Positions 1-8,649 of a stretch of 64,000 bases of DNA are shown in pieces. The stretch is from Synechococcus sp. CC9902 (GTDB lineage: Bacteria; Cyanobacteriota; Cyanobacteriia; PCC-6307; Cyanobiaceae), in assembly GCF_000012505.1 (NCBI RefSeq), contig NC_007513.1, positions 1,550,001 through 1,614,000 on the forward strand. The letters run 5' to 3'. The position numbers were made by a program, and so were the translations under genes. Every line of letters starts with the position of its first letter. Positions within the stretch are counted from its first letter, which is position 1. Under the pieces are notes generated by a model, which saw only the letters and a list, made by a program, of their open reading frames with translations, had not been told where the DNA came from and did no database searches.

Positions 1-456
1 GGCTGCAAGGCAGCATCCCATCGTTGGATTGAACGCATCAATCTACGTTTGGCATCTTCATGGTTTCAAGCATCTCTGTTGATCAGCTTGACTTTTTTGG
101 CCATCATGGTTGCAACTATTCTGATGGGCAACAATTCCTACTTCCTTCAGCAAGCATTGCCAATTTTATCGGCCCTCATTCCATTCGTAGGCTGGGGCTA
201 TATGGCTATGTTTCTTACTTGGACTCAGCAGCATGAGCACATTGGCGGAGCATGGTTAGCCCAAGCAGGACGAGATGGCTTTGGTGCCTATTTGATTCAC
301 ATGCCCATCCTCTATGGATGTTTTATGCCCCTCTACCTGTTAGGTATAACGAATATTTGGATCCTGAGCCTATCGGCCACGATTTTGGCCATCGTTCTGT
401 CGTTTTGGGGAAGTCATCAATTGCGAAACATTCCTGCCGTCCGTCGCATCATCTAA
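1..456 (+). CDS. Acyltransferase-3-like membrane protein, C-terminal fragment
   Basis: The reading frame is open from base 1 and ends at TAA 454-456, so the gene begins outside the window. The visible 151 residues contain about three hydrophobic segments and the stretch GRDGFGAYLIHMP, which resembles the C-terminal membrane part of acyltransferase-3 (OafA/OpgC-like) proteins. Members of that family move acyl groups onto sugars or glycans at the inner membrane. The catalytic N-terminal histidine region is not in the window, so substrate and activity cannot be judged. The family call rests on the overall pattern of this fragment and is only moderately certain. Confidence 0.55.
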   Translation, partial: GCKAASHRWIERINLRLASSWFQASLLISLTFLAIMVATILMGNNSYFLQQALPILSALIPFVGWGYMAMFLTWTQQHEHIGGAWLAQAGRDGFGAYLIHMPILYGCFMPLYLLGITNIWILSLSATILAIVLSFWGSHQLRNIPAVRRII

Positions 457-520
457 GACTTCGAGCGTCCCAACAGGTGTGGGGCAGACACCTTCAGAGA
501 CAACACCTACCCGTCTGCGG

Positions 521-1846
521 ATGAATCAGCGACACTCAGGCCAACACCTCGCTCACCCTCCACTGATCAACAAACTTCTGATCGATCAACTGCGCTTCAG
601 CCTGATGGCGTTGTTCGCCGGCGCAGCAAGTGGGGCGGGCGTGGCATTGATCATCAGCCTGATTGATCTCGCCACACGACAGCTTTGGGGAGGTCCGGTT
701 GAACAGGCCCTCGGACAAGCTCCACCCTTGGCTTGGTCGGTGTTGGTCTGCGGGGGCTTTGGATTGCTTCTCTCGTTCATTCATCGCGGTGGTTCCTCCA
801 CCTTGCTGCCCGAACTCCCAGAAACCATGGAGGACTTGCGTCATCCAGACCGGGCACCAAAACGAGACGAGCGCAGGGCCATTCTTGGGGCTGCCCTCGC
901 CCAGATCGGTGGTGGCAGCATTGGCCCAGAAGCCCTAATGACGCGACTTGCGACATTGATCAGTCGTCGAATGTGGAAAGGCAACGATCAAGCTCTGCAG
1001 TCAGCCTCTGTGGCCGGAAGCTTGGGATTTCTCGGCGCCCCTCTCTTGGGAGGCATGGTGGTCGGTGAGCGGAAACAAGACGTTCTTCGCCGTTGGATCC
1101 CTGGAATTCTGGGGGGGCTTAGTGGTTTTGTTGCTTTCCACGGCATCAATGAAGCCAGCGGTGGGTCCCTCAAAAACTTGCCCTACGTCTGGCCCTCCAA
1201 CATTGGGGAAAGTTTCGACACTCTTGTTGCAGCGTTGCTAGCCGGAGCAGTCGGTTGCGGGTTGGGACTCATCTTCCAAAGGTGGCGTTACTGGCTAGAA
1301 CAACGGCGGCTCATGGCGCGCTGGTGCTGGTGGCCTGTAGTCACCGGAGTGCTGCTAGGTGCCTTGATGCATTGGCTTCCCCTCGTGCCTTTTGGCGGGG
1401 AAGAGCAGATGCGGCCTCTGCTGGAAAACCAACAAAGCCATCCCTCCGCACTGCTGTTCTTATCCGCCTTCGGCAAACTGTTGATGCTGGGCCTTTGCCT
1501 TGAAACAGGCTGGCGTGGTGGGATCTTTTTCCCTGTTTTTTTGATTGCCTGTGCCACCGGCACGGGGCTCCATCAAATCTTTCCCGACCTGGGCAGCCTC
1601 GGCAGCTGGTGCGGAGGGCTCACGGGCGCCTTTTATCGCATTCTTTTGCCTTCACCACTGGTGGTTGTTGTGCTGGGCTTGGCTTTACTTCAGGGGCATG
1701 GGGCTAGTGGTCTGCTGGTGGGAGTCGCCATGGCTCACCTGATCAAGCAGGGGACAAGCCTGGGTGATGTCCCTCCACCTCCCCAGCGAACACTCGACTC
1801 GCACGAATGTCCGAAGCCTCAATGGTCATCAAGTCGTCCTTTGTAA
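521..1846 (+). CDS. ClC-family chloride channel/transporter
   Basis: A polytopic membrane protein of about 441 residues, with roughly ten hydrophobic helices. ClC-type signatures occur in the expected order: GGSSTLLPE (selectivity-filter region), GGSIGPEAL (the GxEGP region) and GGIFFP (the GxFxP region). ClC proteins are dimers that pass Cl- or exchange Cl- for H+. The position of the conserved gating glutamate in GxEGP is isoleucine here (GSIGP), which in known ClC exchangers would loosen coupling; that is inference. I chose ATG 521; GTG 479 in the same frame would add 14 residues. The 3' end overlaps the convergent cbbX gene by 104 bases. Being next to a carboxysome cluster suggests, without proving, a role in ion balance during inorganic carbon uptake. 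Confidence 0.8.
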   Translation: MNQRHSGQHLAHPPLINKLLIDQLRFSLMALFAGAASGAGVALIISLIDLATRQLWGGPVEQALGQAPPLAWSVLVCGGFGLLLSFIHRGGSSTLLPELPETMEDLRHPDRAPKRDERRAILGAALAQIGGGSIGPEALMTRLATLISRRMWKGNDQALQSASVAGSLGFLGAPLLGGMVVGERKQDVLRRWIPGILGGLSGFVAFHGINEASGGSLKNLPYVWPSNIGESFDTLVAALLAGAVGCGLGLIFQRWRYWLEQRRLMARWCWWPVVTGVLLGALMHWLPLVPFGGEEQMRPLLENQQSHPSALLFLSAFGKLLMLGLCLETGWRGGIFFPVFLIACATGTGLHQIFPDLGSLGSWCGGLTGAFYRILLPSPLVVVVLGLALLQGHGASGLLVGVAMAHLIKQGTSLGDVPPPPQRTLDSHECPKPQWSSSRPL

Positions 1847-2651
1847 AGGCGTCTCCCATCCGCTCAAACAATCGATTTGCCTGACGCAGTCGTGCTCGAT
1901 CGATGGCATTGCGAATCGATCGGGCATTCGCAAAAAACGGCAGCTGACGGCGTCGACCGATGTACTCCTCAAAGGCCTCATTTGCTTCAGGACTCAAGCA
2001 ATAGTGCTGAGCTTCAAGCAACAAATCTGCAATGGCCATCAACTCTTGATCGCTGTAATCGGGAAAATCAAGATGGTGCGCTACCCGCGATGAAAGGCCT
2101 GGATTGGAGCTATAAAAAGTCTCCATTTTGTCTTTGTAGCCAGCAAAAATCACGACAAAATCCGTTCGTTGTCGCTCCATTTCCTGCAACAGGATCTCAA
2201 TCGCCTCGGCGCCATAGTCCCGCTCATTTCCTGGCTTATAGAGGTAATAGGCCTCATCGATAAACAGCACACCACCCTGGGCACGCTTGATCATCTCTTT
2301 TGTTTTTGGCGCTGTGTGGCCCACATATTGACCAACCAGATCATCCCGGGTCGCCGTCACCAAATGCCCTTTACGCAAATATCCCAAACGGTGGAGGATT
2401 TGCGACATGCGCTGCGCAACGGTGGTTTTTCCTGTGCCAGGACGCCCTGTAAAGGACATGTGCAAACTCGGAGCCGTGCTGGGGAGATCCATCTGTTGCC
2501 GTGCCTGATCCACGAGCAACAGCGCTGCAATCTCACGAATCCGCGTCTTCACCGACGTCAGACCAATCAGCTCACGGTCCAGCTGCTCTTGAACATCGGC
2601 GACCCCAGATTCGGCATAGGCCGCCGCTAAATCAACGGATGAGGGCATCAA
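1743..2651 (-). CDS. cbbX: CbbX, AAA+ Rubisco activase (red-type family)
   Basis: A 302-residue AAA+ ATPase. Walker A is GRPGTGKTT at about residues 69-77, Walker B is GGVLFIDEA at about 126-134, and a tyrosine pore-loop motif QYVGHT lies near 108-113. In proteobacteria and red algae, CbbX remodels inhibited Rubisco by pulling on the C-terminal tail of the large subunit, releasing bound sugar phosphates. It is the last gene of the minus-strand carboxysome run. Its start overlaps the end of the acRAF-like gene by 20 bases, which suggests translational coupling. The large subunit in this window is green-type and lacks the long red-type tail, so how this CbbX recognises Rubisco is an open question. 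Confidence 0.93.
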   Translation of the reverse strand: MMPSSVDLAAAYAESGVADVQEQLDRELIGLTSVKTRIREIAALLLVDQARQQMDLPSTAPSLHMSFTGRPGTGKTTVAQRMSQILHRLGYLRKGHLVTATRDDLVGQYVGHTAPKTKEMIKRAQGGVLFIDEAYYLYKPGNERDYGAEAIEILLQEMERQRTDFVVIFAGYKDKMETFYSSNPGLSSRVAHHLDFPDYSDQELMAIADLLLEAQHYCLSPEANEAFEEYIGRRRQLPFFANARSIRNAIDRARLRQANRLFERMGDAFTKDDLMTIEASDIRASRVFAGEVEGHHPGLSPA

Positions 2652-2883
2652 TCTCTACCGCAAAACTGCGATCCGCATCCGTCAAAACAGCATCAGCCTC
2701 ATCCGACTCAGGGCGAAGCGTGATGTTCACATACGTTTTTCCAAAACTGATATCGGGAAAGCGTTGGGTTGTCTCACTGAACTCCCCAAGGCGATCCAAG
2801 AAATCCCTGGTGGCGTTGTAACTCTCGAATTCGTAGCGCCGCTCAAGACAAACCGGGCGCTTGCGTTCCTGCCACTGATCCAT
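2632..2883 (-). CDS. acRAF-like pterin-dehydratase-fold Rubisco assembly factor
   Basis: About 83 residues with the fold pattern of pterin-4a-carbinolamine dehydratase (PCD/DCoH). The usual catalytic HHP motif is replaced: the matching stretch reads [18 protein letters not shown], so dehydratase activity is unlikely. Homologues beside alpha-carboxysome operons are known as acRAF and act as Rubisco assembly chaperones, and the position here between chpX and cbbX fits. I start at ATG 2883; the frame is open further upstream to 2961, but that extension reads into chpX and does not resemble the family. The end overlaps the cbbX start. Confidence 0.8.
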   Translation of the reverse strand: MDQWQERKRPVCLERRYEFESYNATRDFLDRLGEFSETTQRFPDISFGKTYVNITLRPESDEADAVLTDADRSFAVEIDALIR

Positions 2884-2915
2884 GCAACGTACCGAGACCA
2901 AGCCCTCCCTAAAAC

Positions 2916-4052
2916 CTAGAGGAGCGCTCCCCGCTGACAGCCCATCAACCGCCCAGACCAAGCCTCGGCATAGGCGCGGTTGGCAGCTTGTTGATCAGCA
3001 TCGGTGGTATCGAGCGCATGGGGCATCGTTCCAGCAATCGCCCCGTTGGTGACACAGAACATCGACTTCTGGAAACTGACGCAGATTTGAACATGCACAT
3101 CAACTTGGCCACGGCCGTGATCGTCGTACCAACGACCGAGTTCCTCCGGCAGATGCCGGAACATATCTTTCATGCAGAGACTGGGGGGAATACCAGCTCC
3201 CATGCTGGGAATCGGATCGGCGTATAGAGCGCCGTACTTGAAATCACTGATGTCTGGTGAAATCTGACGTGCCTGGGCGTTGTAAGACACGGTGCCGAGG
3301 AACGGCATACCCCTAAAAAACACCGCTTCCACGTAAGGAACAGCGACATCCACCAAAAATGTGAGACCAGCTTCCGGGGGCAACACCCAGATTTTTTCTC
3401 CCGCCACATCCACCCCGTAGGTGATTGGGTTAGCGGCAGCAGCAACAAGCCCATCACGGATGTGATGCACCACATCGTTGACACAGGTGACTTCCTTGAT
3501 CGCATAGCGACGAGCCAAATCAACGAAAAGATCACTCATCACACGCCAGAACAAGCCCAAGCAATAGATCGTGGTGAGAGAACGAATCGACTCCGGAGCA
3601 AACCCTGGATACAACTTGTTGGTGAGGGCCAGCAAAGGATCGCGCTGGGCTTTTCGCTGGATGATCCTCTGGCAAACATCCTGAAAAGGCTCACTATCGA
3701 GATAGGCATCAAGGCCCCCAGTGCCATGCCAGAACATCGCTTTTTGACAATATTCGGCGTACTCGAAATTAATCCGATCACCGAGAAGGTGATCCCAGAG
3801 CCGCTTTGGCGTTAACCCCTCGTGGAAAAAACGAAAAATGGGGAAAGGATTGAGCAACTGCTTCTCTCCTTGATCCACCAAGTTTTTGCTGTAAGCATCA
3901 AGAACGATTCCATAGGTCTCCAACACATTCACCACCTGAACGAGATGGTCTTGCGTATCCGCCAACAACGGGGAGTCAGACAACAGGCGCTGAATTAATT
4001 CCTCTTGATCGGGGAGAACAGGCGCTGTGATTGGTTTCACTGTTGTGGTCAT
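2916..4052 (-). CDS. chpX: CO2 hydration protein ChpX (CupB type)
   Basis: A 378-residue soluble-looking protein of the ChpX/ChpY (CupA/CupB) family, which occurs only with specialised NDH-1 complexes. It is thought to convert CO2 to bicarbonate inside the cell, using energy from the NDH-1MS complex on the thylakoid or plasma membrane. The sequence is rich in conserved His and Cys, and has family-like stretches such as FWHGTGGLDAYL and GTMPHALDTTDAD. The start ATG overlaps the ndhD4 stop in an ATGA arrangement (4 bases), and ndhF4-ndhD4-chpX is the typical order. The adjacent partners point to the constitutive NDH-I4 form, so I call it ChpX rather than ChpY. Confidence 0.92.
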   Translation of the reverse strand: MTTTVKPITAPVLPDQEELIQRLLSDSPLLADTQDHLVQVVNVLETYGIVLDAYSKNLVDQGEKQLLNPFPIFRFFHEGLTPKRLWDHLLGDRINFEYAEYCQKAMFWHGTGGLDAYLDSEPFQDVCQRIIQRKAQRDPLLALTNKLYPGFAPESIRSLTTIYCLGLFWRVMSDLFVDLARRYAIKEVTCVNDVVHHIRDGLVAAAANPITYGVDVAGEKIWVLPPEAGLTFLVDVAVPYVEAVFFRGMPFLGTVSYNAQARQISPDISDFKYGALYADPIPSMGAGIPPSLCMKDMFRHLPEELGRWYDDHGRGQVDVHVQICVSFQKSMFCVTNGAIAGTMPHALDTTDADQQAANRAYAEAWSGRLMGCQRGALL

Positions 4053-5563
4053 GACAATCCTCCGCTGAGTTGACTCAATCCGGTTGTGGCGGCCTCGCTG
4101 AGGTTGGAGAGCAGCTCAGGAGCCAAACCAAGGGCCAGAACACCAAGGCTCAAGGCAATCGCTGGCACCTGCTCGCGCAGGGAAACCCGATCCAGAACGC
4201 GCGGATTGGCGACTTCGCCTGGAGCAATGGCCAAACGCCCAAAGAATGCGCGGTTCACCAACAACAGAAAATAAACAGCGGTTAAGCCAGATCCCACCAT
4301 CGAGAGCAGGGTGGCAACAGGGAACGGTTGCAAACTGCCCCGGAAAATCAGGAATTCTGAGATAAAACCAGCCATACCAGGAATACCCGCACTCGCCATC
4401 ACGCCAATGATCATGAGGGATCCCGTCAGCGGCAGGCCCCGTTCGGGGTTGAGGAGGCCCCGCAAAACATTGAGATCCCTCGTGCCCGTCCGGGCGTAAA
4501 CCACACCCACCAAGAGAAACAACACGCCTGAAATCAAGCCATGACTAATCATCTGGAACAGCGCCCCCATCAATCCCAGGGGAGTCGCCGCTGCTGCTGC
4601 CAATAGGACGTATCCCATGTGGCCAACGGAGCTGTAAGCCACCATCCGTTTCATATCTGTTTGGGCAATGGCCGCCAGCGAGCCATACAGCACTGAAATG
4701 GCGGCCCAAGCAGCCAGCCAAGGGGCTGCCAACTGCCAAGCCTCTGGGAATAAACCCAAGCAAAAACGCAGCAGACCGTACGTTCCCAACTTCAACAGAA
4801 CACCAGCCAAAAGCACGGAAACTGGTGTTGATGCCTCCGTGTGGGCATCGGGTAGCCAGGTGTGGAACGGGAACAGCGGAATTTTGATGCCGAAACCAAT
4901 CAGCAGAGCTCCCATCAGCAAGAACTGAGCTTTCAATCCCAATTCACCGCTCAGGATTGGCCTCAGGCTGAAATCCATCGTTCCGGTGACGAAGGCAAGC
5001 CCCAGGAACGCGCCAAGAATCAACATTCCCGACACAGCCGTAACGATCAAAAACTTTGTTGCGGCATAGGAGCGATTCGCCCCTCCCCAAACAGCAATTA
5101 AGAGCCACAGCGGAATCAGCTCTAATTCATAGAAGAGGAAAAAGAGAAGCAGGTTTTGAGAGAGAAACGCTCCATTCACCGCACCACTGATCACCAGCAG
5201 GAGGGCGAAATAAATCCTCGGACGGTTGTCGATGGATCGGGACGCCACTGCTGCCACCAAACACAGCACGGCATTCATCAGCACCAGTGGCAGCGACAAA
5301 CCATCCACTGCCAAGGCGTAATCAAGGCCAATGGAATGCACCCAGCGAGCCTGCTCGACCAGTTGCAGGGCTGCATCGGTGGGGTCGAAAGGAAGCAACA
5401 GGGCAAAACTGGCAACGCATTGCACCACCAAAATCACAATCGCGCCGATCCGAATCCGCTCACTGCTTTGGGTCGTTGGCCAAAGCAGTAAACCGAGAGC
5501 CCCAGAGAACGGGATCAGAAGTAGGAGCGAGAGCAACATCAGATCAACTAAGTGAGGAACCAA
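4049..5563 (-). CDS. ndhD4: NDH-1 subunit D4 (CO2-uptake type)
   Basis: A 504-residue, very hydrophobic protein of the NuoM/NdhD proton-pumping family, with about 14 membrane helices. Recognisable family features are the FFLFYELELIPLWLLIAVWG region (helix 5 glutamate), FHTWLPDAHTEA (conserved lysine/histidine helix) and the DMKRMVAYSSVGHMG helix. Together with NdhF4 and ChpX it would form the membrane arm of the CO2-uptake NDH-1 complex. The first codon overlaps ndhF4 by 16 bases; the ATG eight codons later (5539) is also possible. The stop overlaps chpX by 4 bases, so the three genes are very probably co-translated. Confidence 0.94.
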   Translation of the reverse strand: MVPHLVDLMLLSLLLLIPFSGALGLLLWPTTQSSERIRIGAIVILVVQCVASFALLLPFDPTDAALQLVEQARWVHSIGLDYALAVDGLSLPLVLMNAVLCLVAAVASRSIDNRPRIYFALLLVISGAVNGAFLSQNLLLFFLFYELELIPLWLLIAVWGGANRSYAATKFLIVTAVSGMLILGAFLGLAFVTGTMDFSLRPILSGELGLKAQFLLMGALLIGFGIKIPLFPFHTWLPDAHTEASTPVSVLLAGVLLKLGTYGLLRFCLGLFPEAWQLAAPWLAAWAAISVLYGSLAAIAQTDMKRMVAYSSVGHMGYVLLAAAAATPLGLMGALFQMISHGLISGVLFLLVGVVYARTGTRDLNVLRGLLNPERGLPLTGSLMIIGVMASAGIPGMAGFISEFLIFRGSLQPFPVATLLSMVGSGLTAVYFLLLVNRAFFGRLAIAPGEVANPRVLDRVSLREQVPAIALSLGVLALGLAPELLSNLSEAATTGLSQLSGGLS

Positions 5564-7392
5564 CTCACTGCTGTGAGAAAAAGAACAATGGCCACCAGAA
5601 CCGTGAGCACATACGACTGGCTTTGACCGCTCACACTGAGCTTGAGCCCTTCTGCACTTTGCAAGGACAAACGAGCCACACCGTGAAGAACGCCGTCGAC
5701 AACGTTGCGATCAAACCAAGCCGCAAGTCTGGAGAAACCAGCCACGACATTGACAATCGTGAGTCGATAAAAACGCTCGGTATAAAAGTCGTAGGCCAGT
5801 AGATCCTGAAACCAGCGGAGCACTGGATTCAACGACCGCGACCAAGCTTTGCTCAAGGGGATTAAGGCGCCTGCCAGCAGGCCAATCAAGCCACTGCCAA
5901 CAACCAGTCCTGCCGCCCACAAAGGAAAAGCCAGCAAACCATCGAGGGATTCAAGGCGCACCAGAAGAACAGGCGTGAGAAGAACCACGACACATAAGGC
6001 GACCATCGGCAGCGCCATTTGCCAGTTCACCTCGGCGGCTCGACGGGATTTGATCAAAGCATCACCCAAGAACACATGCCGGAAGACGCGAACCAAACCC
6101 AAGGCCGTCAGCGCATTGGTGATCAGGAACACCGCCATAAACGGAATTGAGCGGACGCTTAACAACTCGATCGACTGAGCAAAAGCGAGAAAACCTCCCA
6201 GCGGCAGGAACGCGACTAAACCAGCCCCGCCGATGATGAACGACGTGGTGGTGGCAGGCATCCGGCTGCCTAAGCCCCCCAGTTCGGTGATGTCTTGGCA
6301 GTTCGTCGATGCAATCACCCCTCCGATGCTCATCGAGAGCAAAGCTTTCGAGACGGCATGGGAGAACAACAACAGCAGAGCCAACACTGGAATTTGCAAA
6401 GCGATGGCGATAAAAACCAAGCCCAGGTGTGCCGTTGTGGAATACGACATGGTTCGCTTGATATCCACCTGAGCCAAGGCCACCAAAGAGCCGCCAATCG
6501 CACTGATGCTTCCGATCACTAAAAGCACCGTCAATGCCACCGGTGAGTGCTGAAGGATGGGCATCACCTTGAGCAAAACGATGGCTCCACAGGTGACCAC
6601 CACCGAATTTCTCAAAATTGAAGCGGGATTCGGCCCCTCCATGGCTTCATCTAGCCAAAGATGCATCGGGAACTGAGCGCACTTTCCGGTTGGCCCTGCG
6701 ATTAAACCAAGGCCCAAAAGCGTTGCGGCAAGGGGTGACAGGGAATCAGTGGCAGCCCATGCATACAGGTCATTGAATCCCATGCCTCCAGCAAAACTGC
6801 ATAGAGCCACTACGCCCATGAGCAGCAGCACATCTCCCACACGTTTGGTGAGAAAGGCATCCCGCGCGGCAGTGATCACCAGAGGCTGGGCATACCAAAA
6901 ACCGACTAATAGATAAGTGGAGAGGGTGAGCATTTCCAAGAGGAAATAGCTCTGAAAGAGTGAGTCGCTCAGCACCACACCACTCATCGCTCCCTCAAAG
7001 AAGCCAAGCAAGGCAAAGAAACGAGCCAAAGCCCATTCCTTATCCATATATCCAAGCGAATACACCTGGGAAAACAGGCTCAACCCTGTGATCAGCTCGA
7101 GGGCGACAAGGTTGGTCAGCGACAAACTGAAACTGATGTCGAGCTCCAAATCCGCAACGGTGAGCCAGGGATAGGAGAGATCAACGGGTCCGGACTGAAA
7201 CACCTCTTGGAGAATCACGCTGCCATGCACGAAGGCCAGCAGCGTGAGCAAGATGTTGAGATAGGCCGCTGGCCGATGGGCCACACGACGGAACAAGCCA
7301 GCTGCCCAGGGCAGGGAAACAAGCATCCCGACGAATCCGTACAACGGAATCAACCAGGCGGTTAGCAGAGAGAACGAAAGCTCCTGATTCAA
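5548..7392 (-). CDS. ndhF4: NDH-1 subunit F4 (CO2-uptake type)
   Basis: A 614-residue NuoL/NdhF-type proton-pumping subunit with about 15-16 membrane segments. Motifs include FALLGFFEGAMSG, the KCAQFPMHLWLDEAMEGP helix that contains the channel lysine/histidine residues, and DIKRTMSYSTTAHLG. Its place before ndhD4 and chpX identifies the F4 paralogue used for CO2 uptake rather than for respiratory NDH-1. The only start I see near the conserved N-terminus is TTG at 7390-7392, followed by NQELSFSLL. It lies 112 bases below csoS1E, the largest gap in this part of the run. Confidence 0.92.
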   Translation of the reverse strand: MNQELSFSLLTAWLIPLYGFVGMLVSLPWAAGLFRRVAHRPAAYLNILLTLLAFVHGSVILQEVFQSGPVDLSYPWLTVADLELDISFSLSLTNLVALELITGLSLFSQVYSLGYMDKEWALARFFALLGFFEGAMSGVVLSDSLFQSYFLLEMLTLSTYLLVGFWYAQPLVITAARDAFLTKRVGDVLLLMGVVALCSFAGGMGFNDLYAWAATDSLSPLAATLLGLGLIAGPTGKCAQFPMHLWLDEAMEGPNPASILRNSVVVTCGAIVLLKVMPILQHSPVALTVLLVIGSISAIGGSLVALAQVDIKRTMSYSTTAHLGLVFIAIALQIPVLALLLLFSHAVSKALLSMSIGGVIASTNCQDITELGGLGSRMPATTTSFIIGGAGLVAFLPLGGFLAFAQSIELLSVRSIPFMAVFLITNALTALGLVRVFRHVFLGDALIKSRRAAEVNWQMALPMVALCVVVLLTPVLLVRLESLDGLLAFPLWAAGLVVGSGLIGLLAGALIPLSKAWSRSLNPVLRWFQDLLAYDFYTERFYRLTIVNVVAGFSRLAAWFDRNVVDGVLHGVARLSLQSAEGLKLSVSGQSQSYVLTVLVAIVLFLTAVSWFLT

Positions 7393-7453
7393 AACGGCAA
7401 GCGGGATCGCAATCGGGCAGGTCGTTGATCGGGCCGAGAATCTAGGCGTGAAA

Positions 7454-7509
7454 AGGCCAATTGGGGGCCTCTGGTTGAACCACTTTCATCGGCGATTTGT
7501 GGTTTCAAC
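7454..7509 (-). terminator. Two hairpins after csoS1E, terminator-like
   Basis: Read on the minus strand, AACCAC (7499-7504) pairs with GTGGTT (7478-7483) just after the csoS1E stop. A second hairpin follows, with AGGCC and GGCCT arms (7466-7470 and 7454-7458) and directly after it TTTT. This resembles a weak intrinsic terminator that could reduce transcription from the carboxysome genes into ndhF4. Stems are short, so read-through is likely. Confidence 0.4.
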
Positions 7510-8029
7510 TGCGACGGATCGCTCCTGTGCCAACGAGAGCTGGCTCAACACCATCATTGGGGCGGGCAATGATGTGGGCAGCCACGAGGCCATCGCCGAC
7601 ACGCTCGCAGGCGTCGGCACCGGCACGCACTGCAGCGTTCACTGCACCGGTCTCACCACGCACCATCACCGTCACATATCCACCACCGACATATTCACGG
7701 CAAACCAAGCTCACTTCCGCAGCTTTGGTCATTGCATCAGCGGCTTCAATCGCTGGAACCATGCCGCGAGTTTCAATCATGCCAAGGGCAACTCCACCGA
7801 CACGGGCGTTCGAGCCTGCACCGGATGGGGCCAAGCCACCACCCCTCGGAGGCGTTTTTGCTATTGATTTCGAGGCAGGGCTCGACGACTTCTGAGCGGC
7901 CTGAGCGGTCTTCCCCTTGTCAGTCGCGCCTGCGCTTGCTGCAGCCGTGGTCGCAGCAACCGGCTTCACATCAACTGTCTTGTTAGCAGCAGTACTGCGA
8001 CGACGCGGTGTGGAGGAAGGAGTAGCCAT
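7505..8029 (-). CDS. csoS1E: Carboxysome shell protein CsoS1E (BMC-H with long N-terminus)
   Basis: A 174-residue protein with a C-terminal BMC-H shell domain nearly identical to CsoS1 (GMIETRG, VGGGYVTV, GETGAVNAAVRAGADAC, VGDGLVAAHIIARP). The first 75 or so residues are low-complexity, rich in Ala, Ser, Thr, Lys and Pro, and probably disordered. CsoS1E is found in a subset of alpha-cyanobacteria and is expected to sit in hexamers in the shell, with its tail reaching into or out of the particle. I start at ATG 8029; the frame is open further upstream, but that part does not look coding. It follows csoS4B by about 50 bases. Confidence 0.9.
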   Translation of the reverse strand: MATPSSTPRRRSTAANKTVDVKPVAATTAAASAGATDKGKTAQAAQKSSSPASKSIAKTPPRGGGLAPSGAGSNARVGGVALGMIETRGMVPAIEAADAMTKAAEVSLVCREYVGGGYVTVMVRGETGAVNAAVRAGADACERVGDGLVAAHIIARPNDGVEPALVGTGAIRRS

Positions 8030-8081
8030 AGCTGGTAAAAATTGGATGCAGAACGGAGGCGGAGGAGAGGAGGGACAATCC

Positions 8082-8333
8082 CTATCCGTCCGGCGTCCAG
8101 TGATCGATGATCCCGCCGATGGTGAGATCGGTAAGCACGGTGTTATCTGGGCAGGCATGCCGCGCAGCCGAACCGCTAGCGGTGAAAACCCAGTTGCCCT
8201 TTCTGGCGCCTACAGGATCAACAGCAACCAGTTTCTTGCCCTTGTTATTCACAAGAATGCGCAAATGCATGTGATCCAAACCGGCAACGCGGAAGGTGCA
8301 GATCAACGTGTCGGATACCTGCATGATCTCCAT
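8082..8333 (-). CDS. csoS4B: Carboxysome vertex protein CsoS4B
   Basis: An 83-residue BMC-P (CcmL/EutN-type) protein. The pentamer-forming signature is visible as DHMHLRILV, KLVAVDPVGARKGNWVF and the C-terminal DLTIGGIIDHWTP. CsoS4 pentamers cap the twelve vertices of the alpha-carboxysome icosahedron. The start ATG shares one base with the csoS4A stop (TGATG), so the two vertex genes are translationally coupled. The ATG three codons later is an alternative start. Confidence 0.95.
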   Translation of the reverse strand: MEIMQVSDTLICTFRVAGLDHMHLRILVNNKGKKLVAVDPVGARKGNWVFTASGSAARHACPDNTVLTDLTIGGIIDHWTPDG

Positions 8334-8647
8334 CAGCCTGCTGAGCCTCCTGACGATTTGGTGGAGGGAGAAGAACTGGGTGAGGGCGACGCTGTTTTAG
8401 GCGGATCCGGTTCCCAATGATCGATGATCCCGACAATCGTGAGATCGCTGGGATACGACTTACTTCCAGCCGCTTCTCGAGCAGCTGAACTACTCACACA
8501 AATCACCCAGTCGCCTGGCTTGGCACCAACAGCGTCTACGGCGACTTTTTTGGTGCTGCCATCAAGCACAACCTGCAAATGCTTGTGCTCGAAATCTGGA
8601 ATGCGATTGGTAGAGACCAGTGGCTTAACGACCTTGACGATGAGCAT
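8333..8647 (-). CDS. csoS4A: Carboxysome vertex protein CsoS4A
   Basis: A 104-residue BMC-P vertex protein. The core is standard: MLIVKVVKPLVSTNRIPDF, KKVAVDAVGAKPGDWVI and LTIVGIIDHWEP. Unlike CsoS4B it carries a C-terminal tail of about 25 residues rich in Ser, Pro, Thr and Lys, which is probably flexible. It follows csoSCA after a gap of only two bases and overlaps csoS4B by one base, forming a tight csoSCA-csoS4A-csoS4B translational block. Pentamers of this protein are expected to close shell vertices and limit CO2 leakage. Confidence 0.95.
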   Translation of the reverse strand: MLIVKVVKPLVSTNRIPDFEHKHLQVVLDGSTKKVAVDAVGAKPGDWVICVSSSAAREAAGSKSYPSDLTIVGIIDHWEPDPPKTASPSPSSSPSTKSSGGSAG

Positions 8648-8649
8648 GA

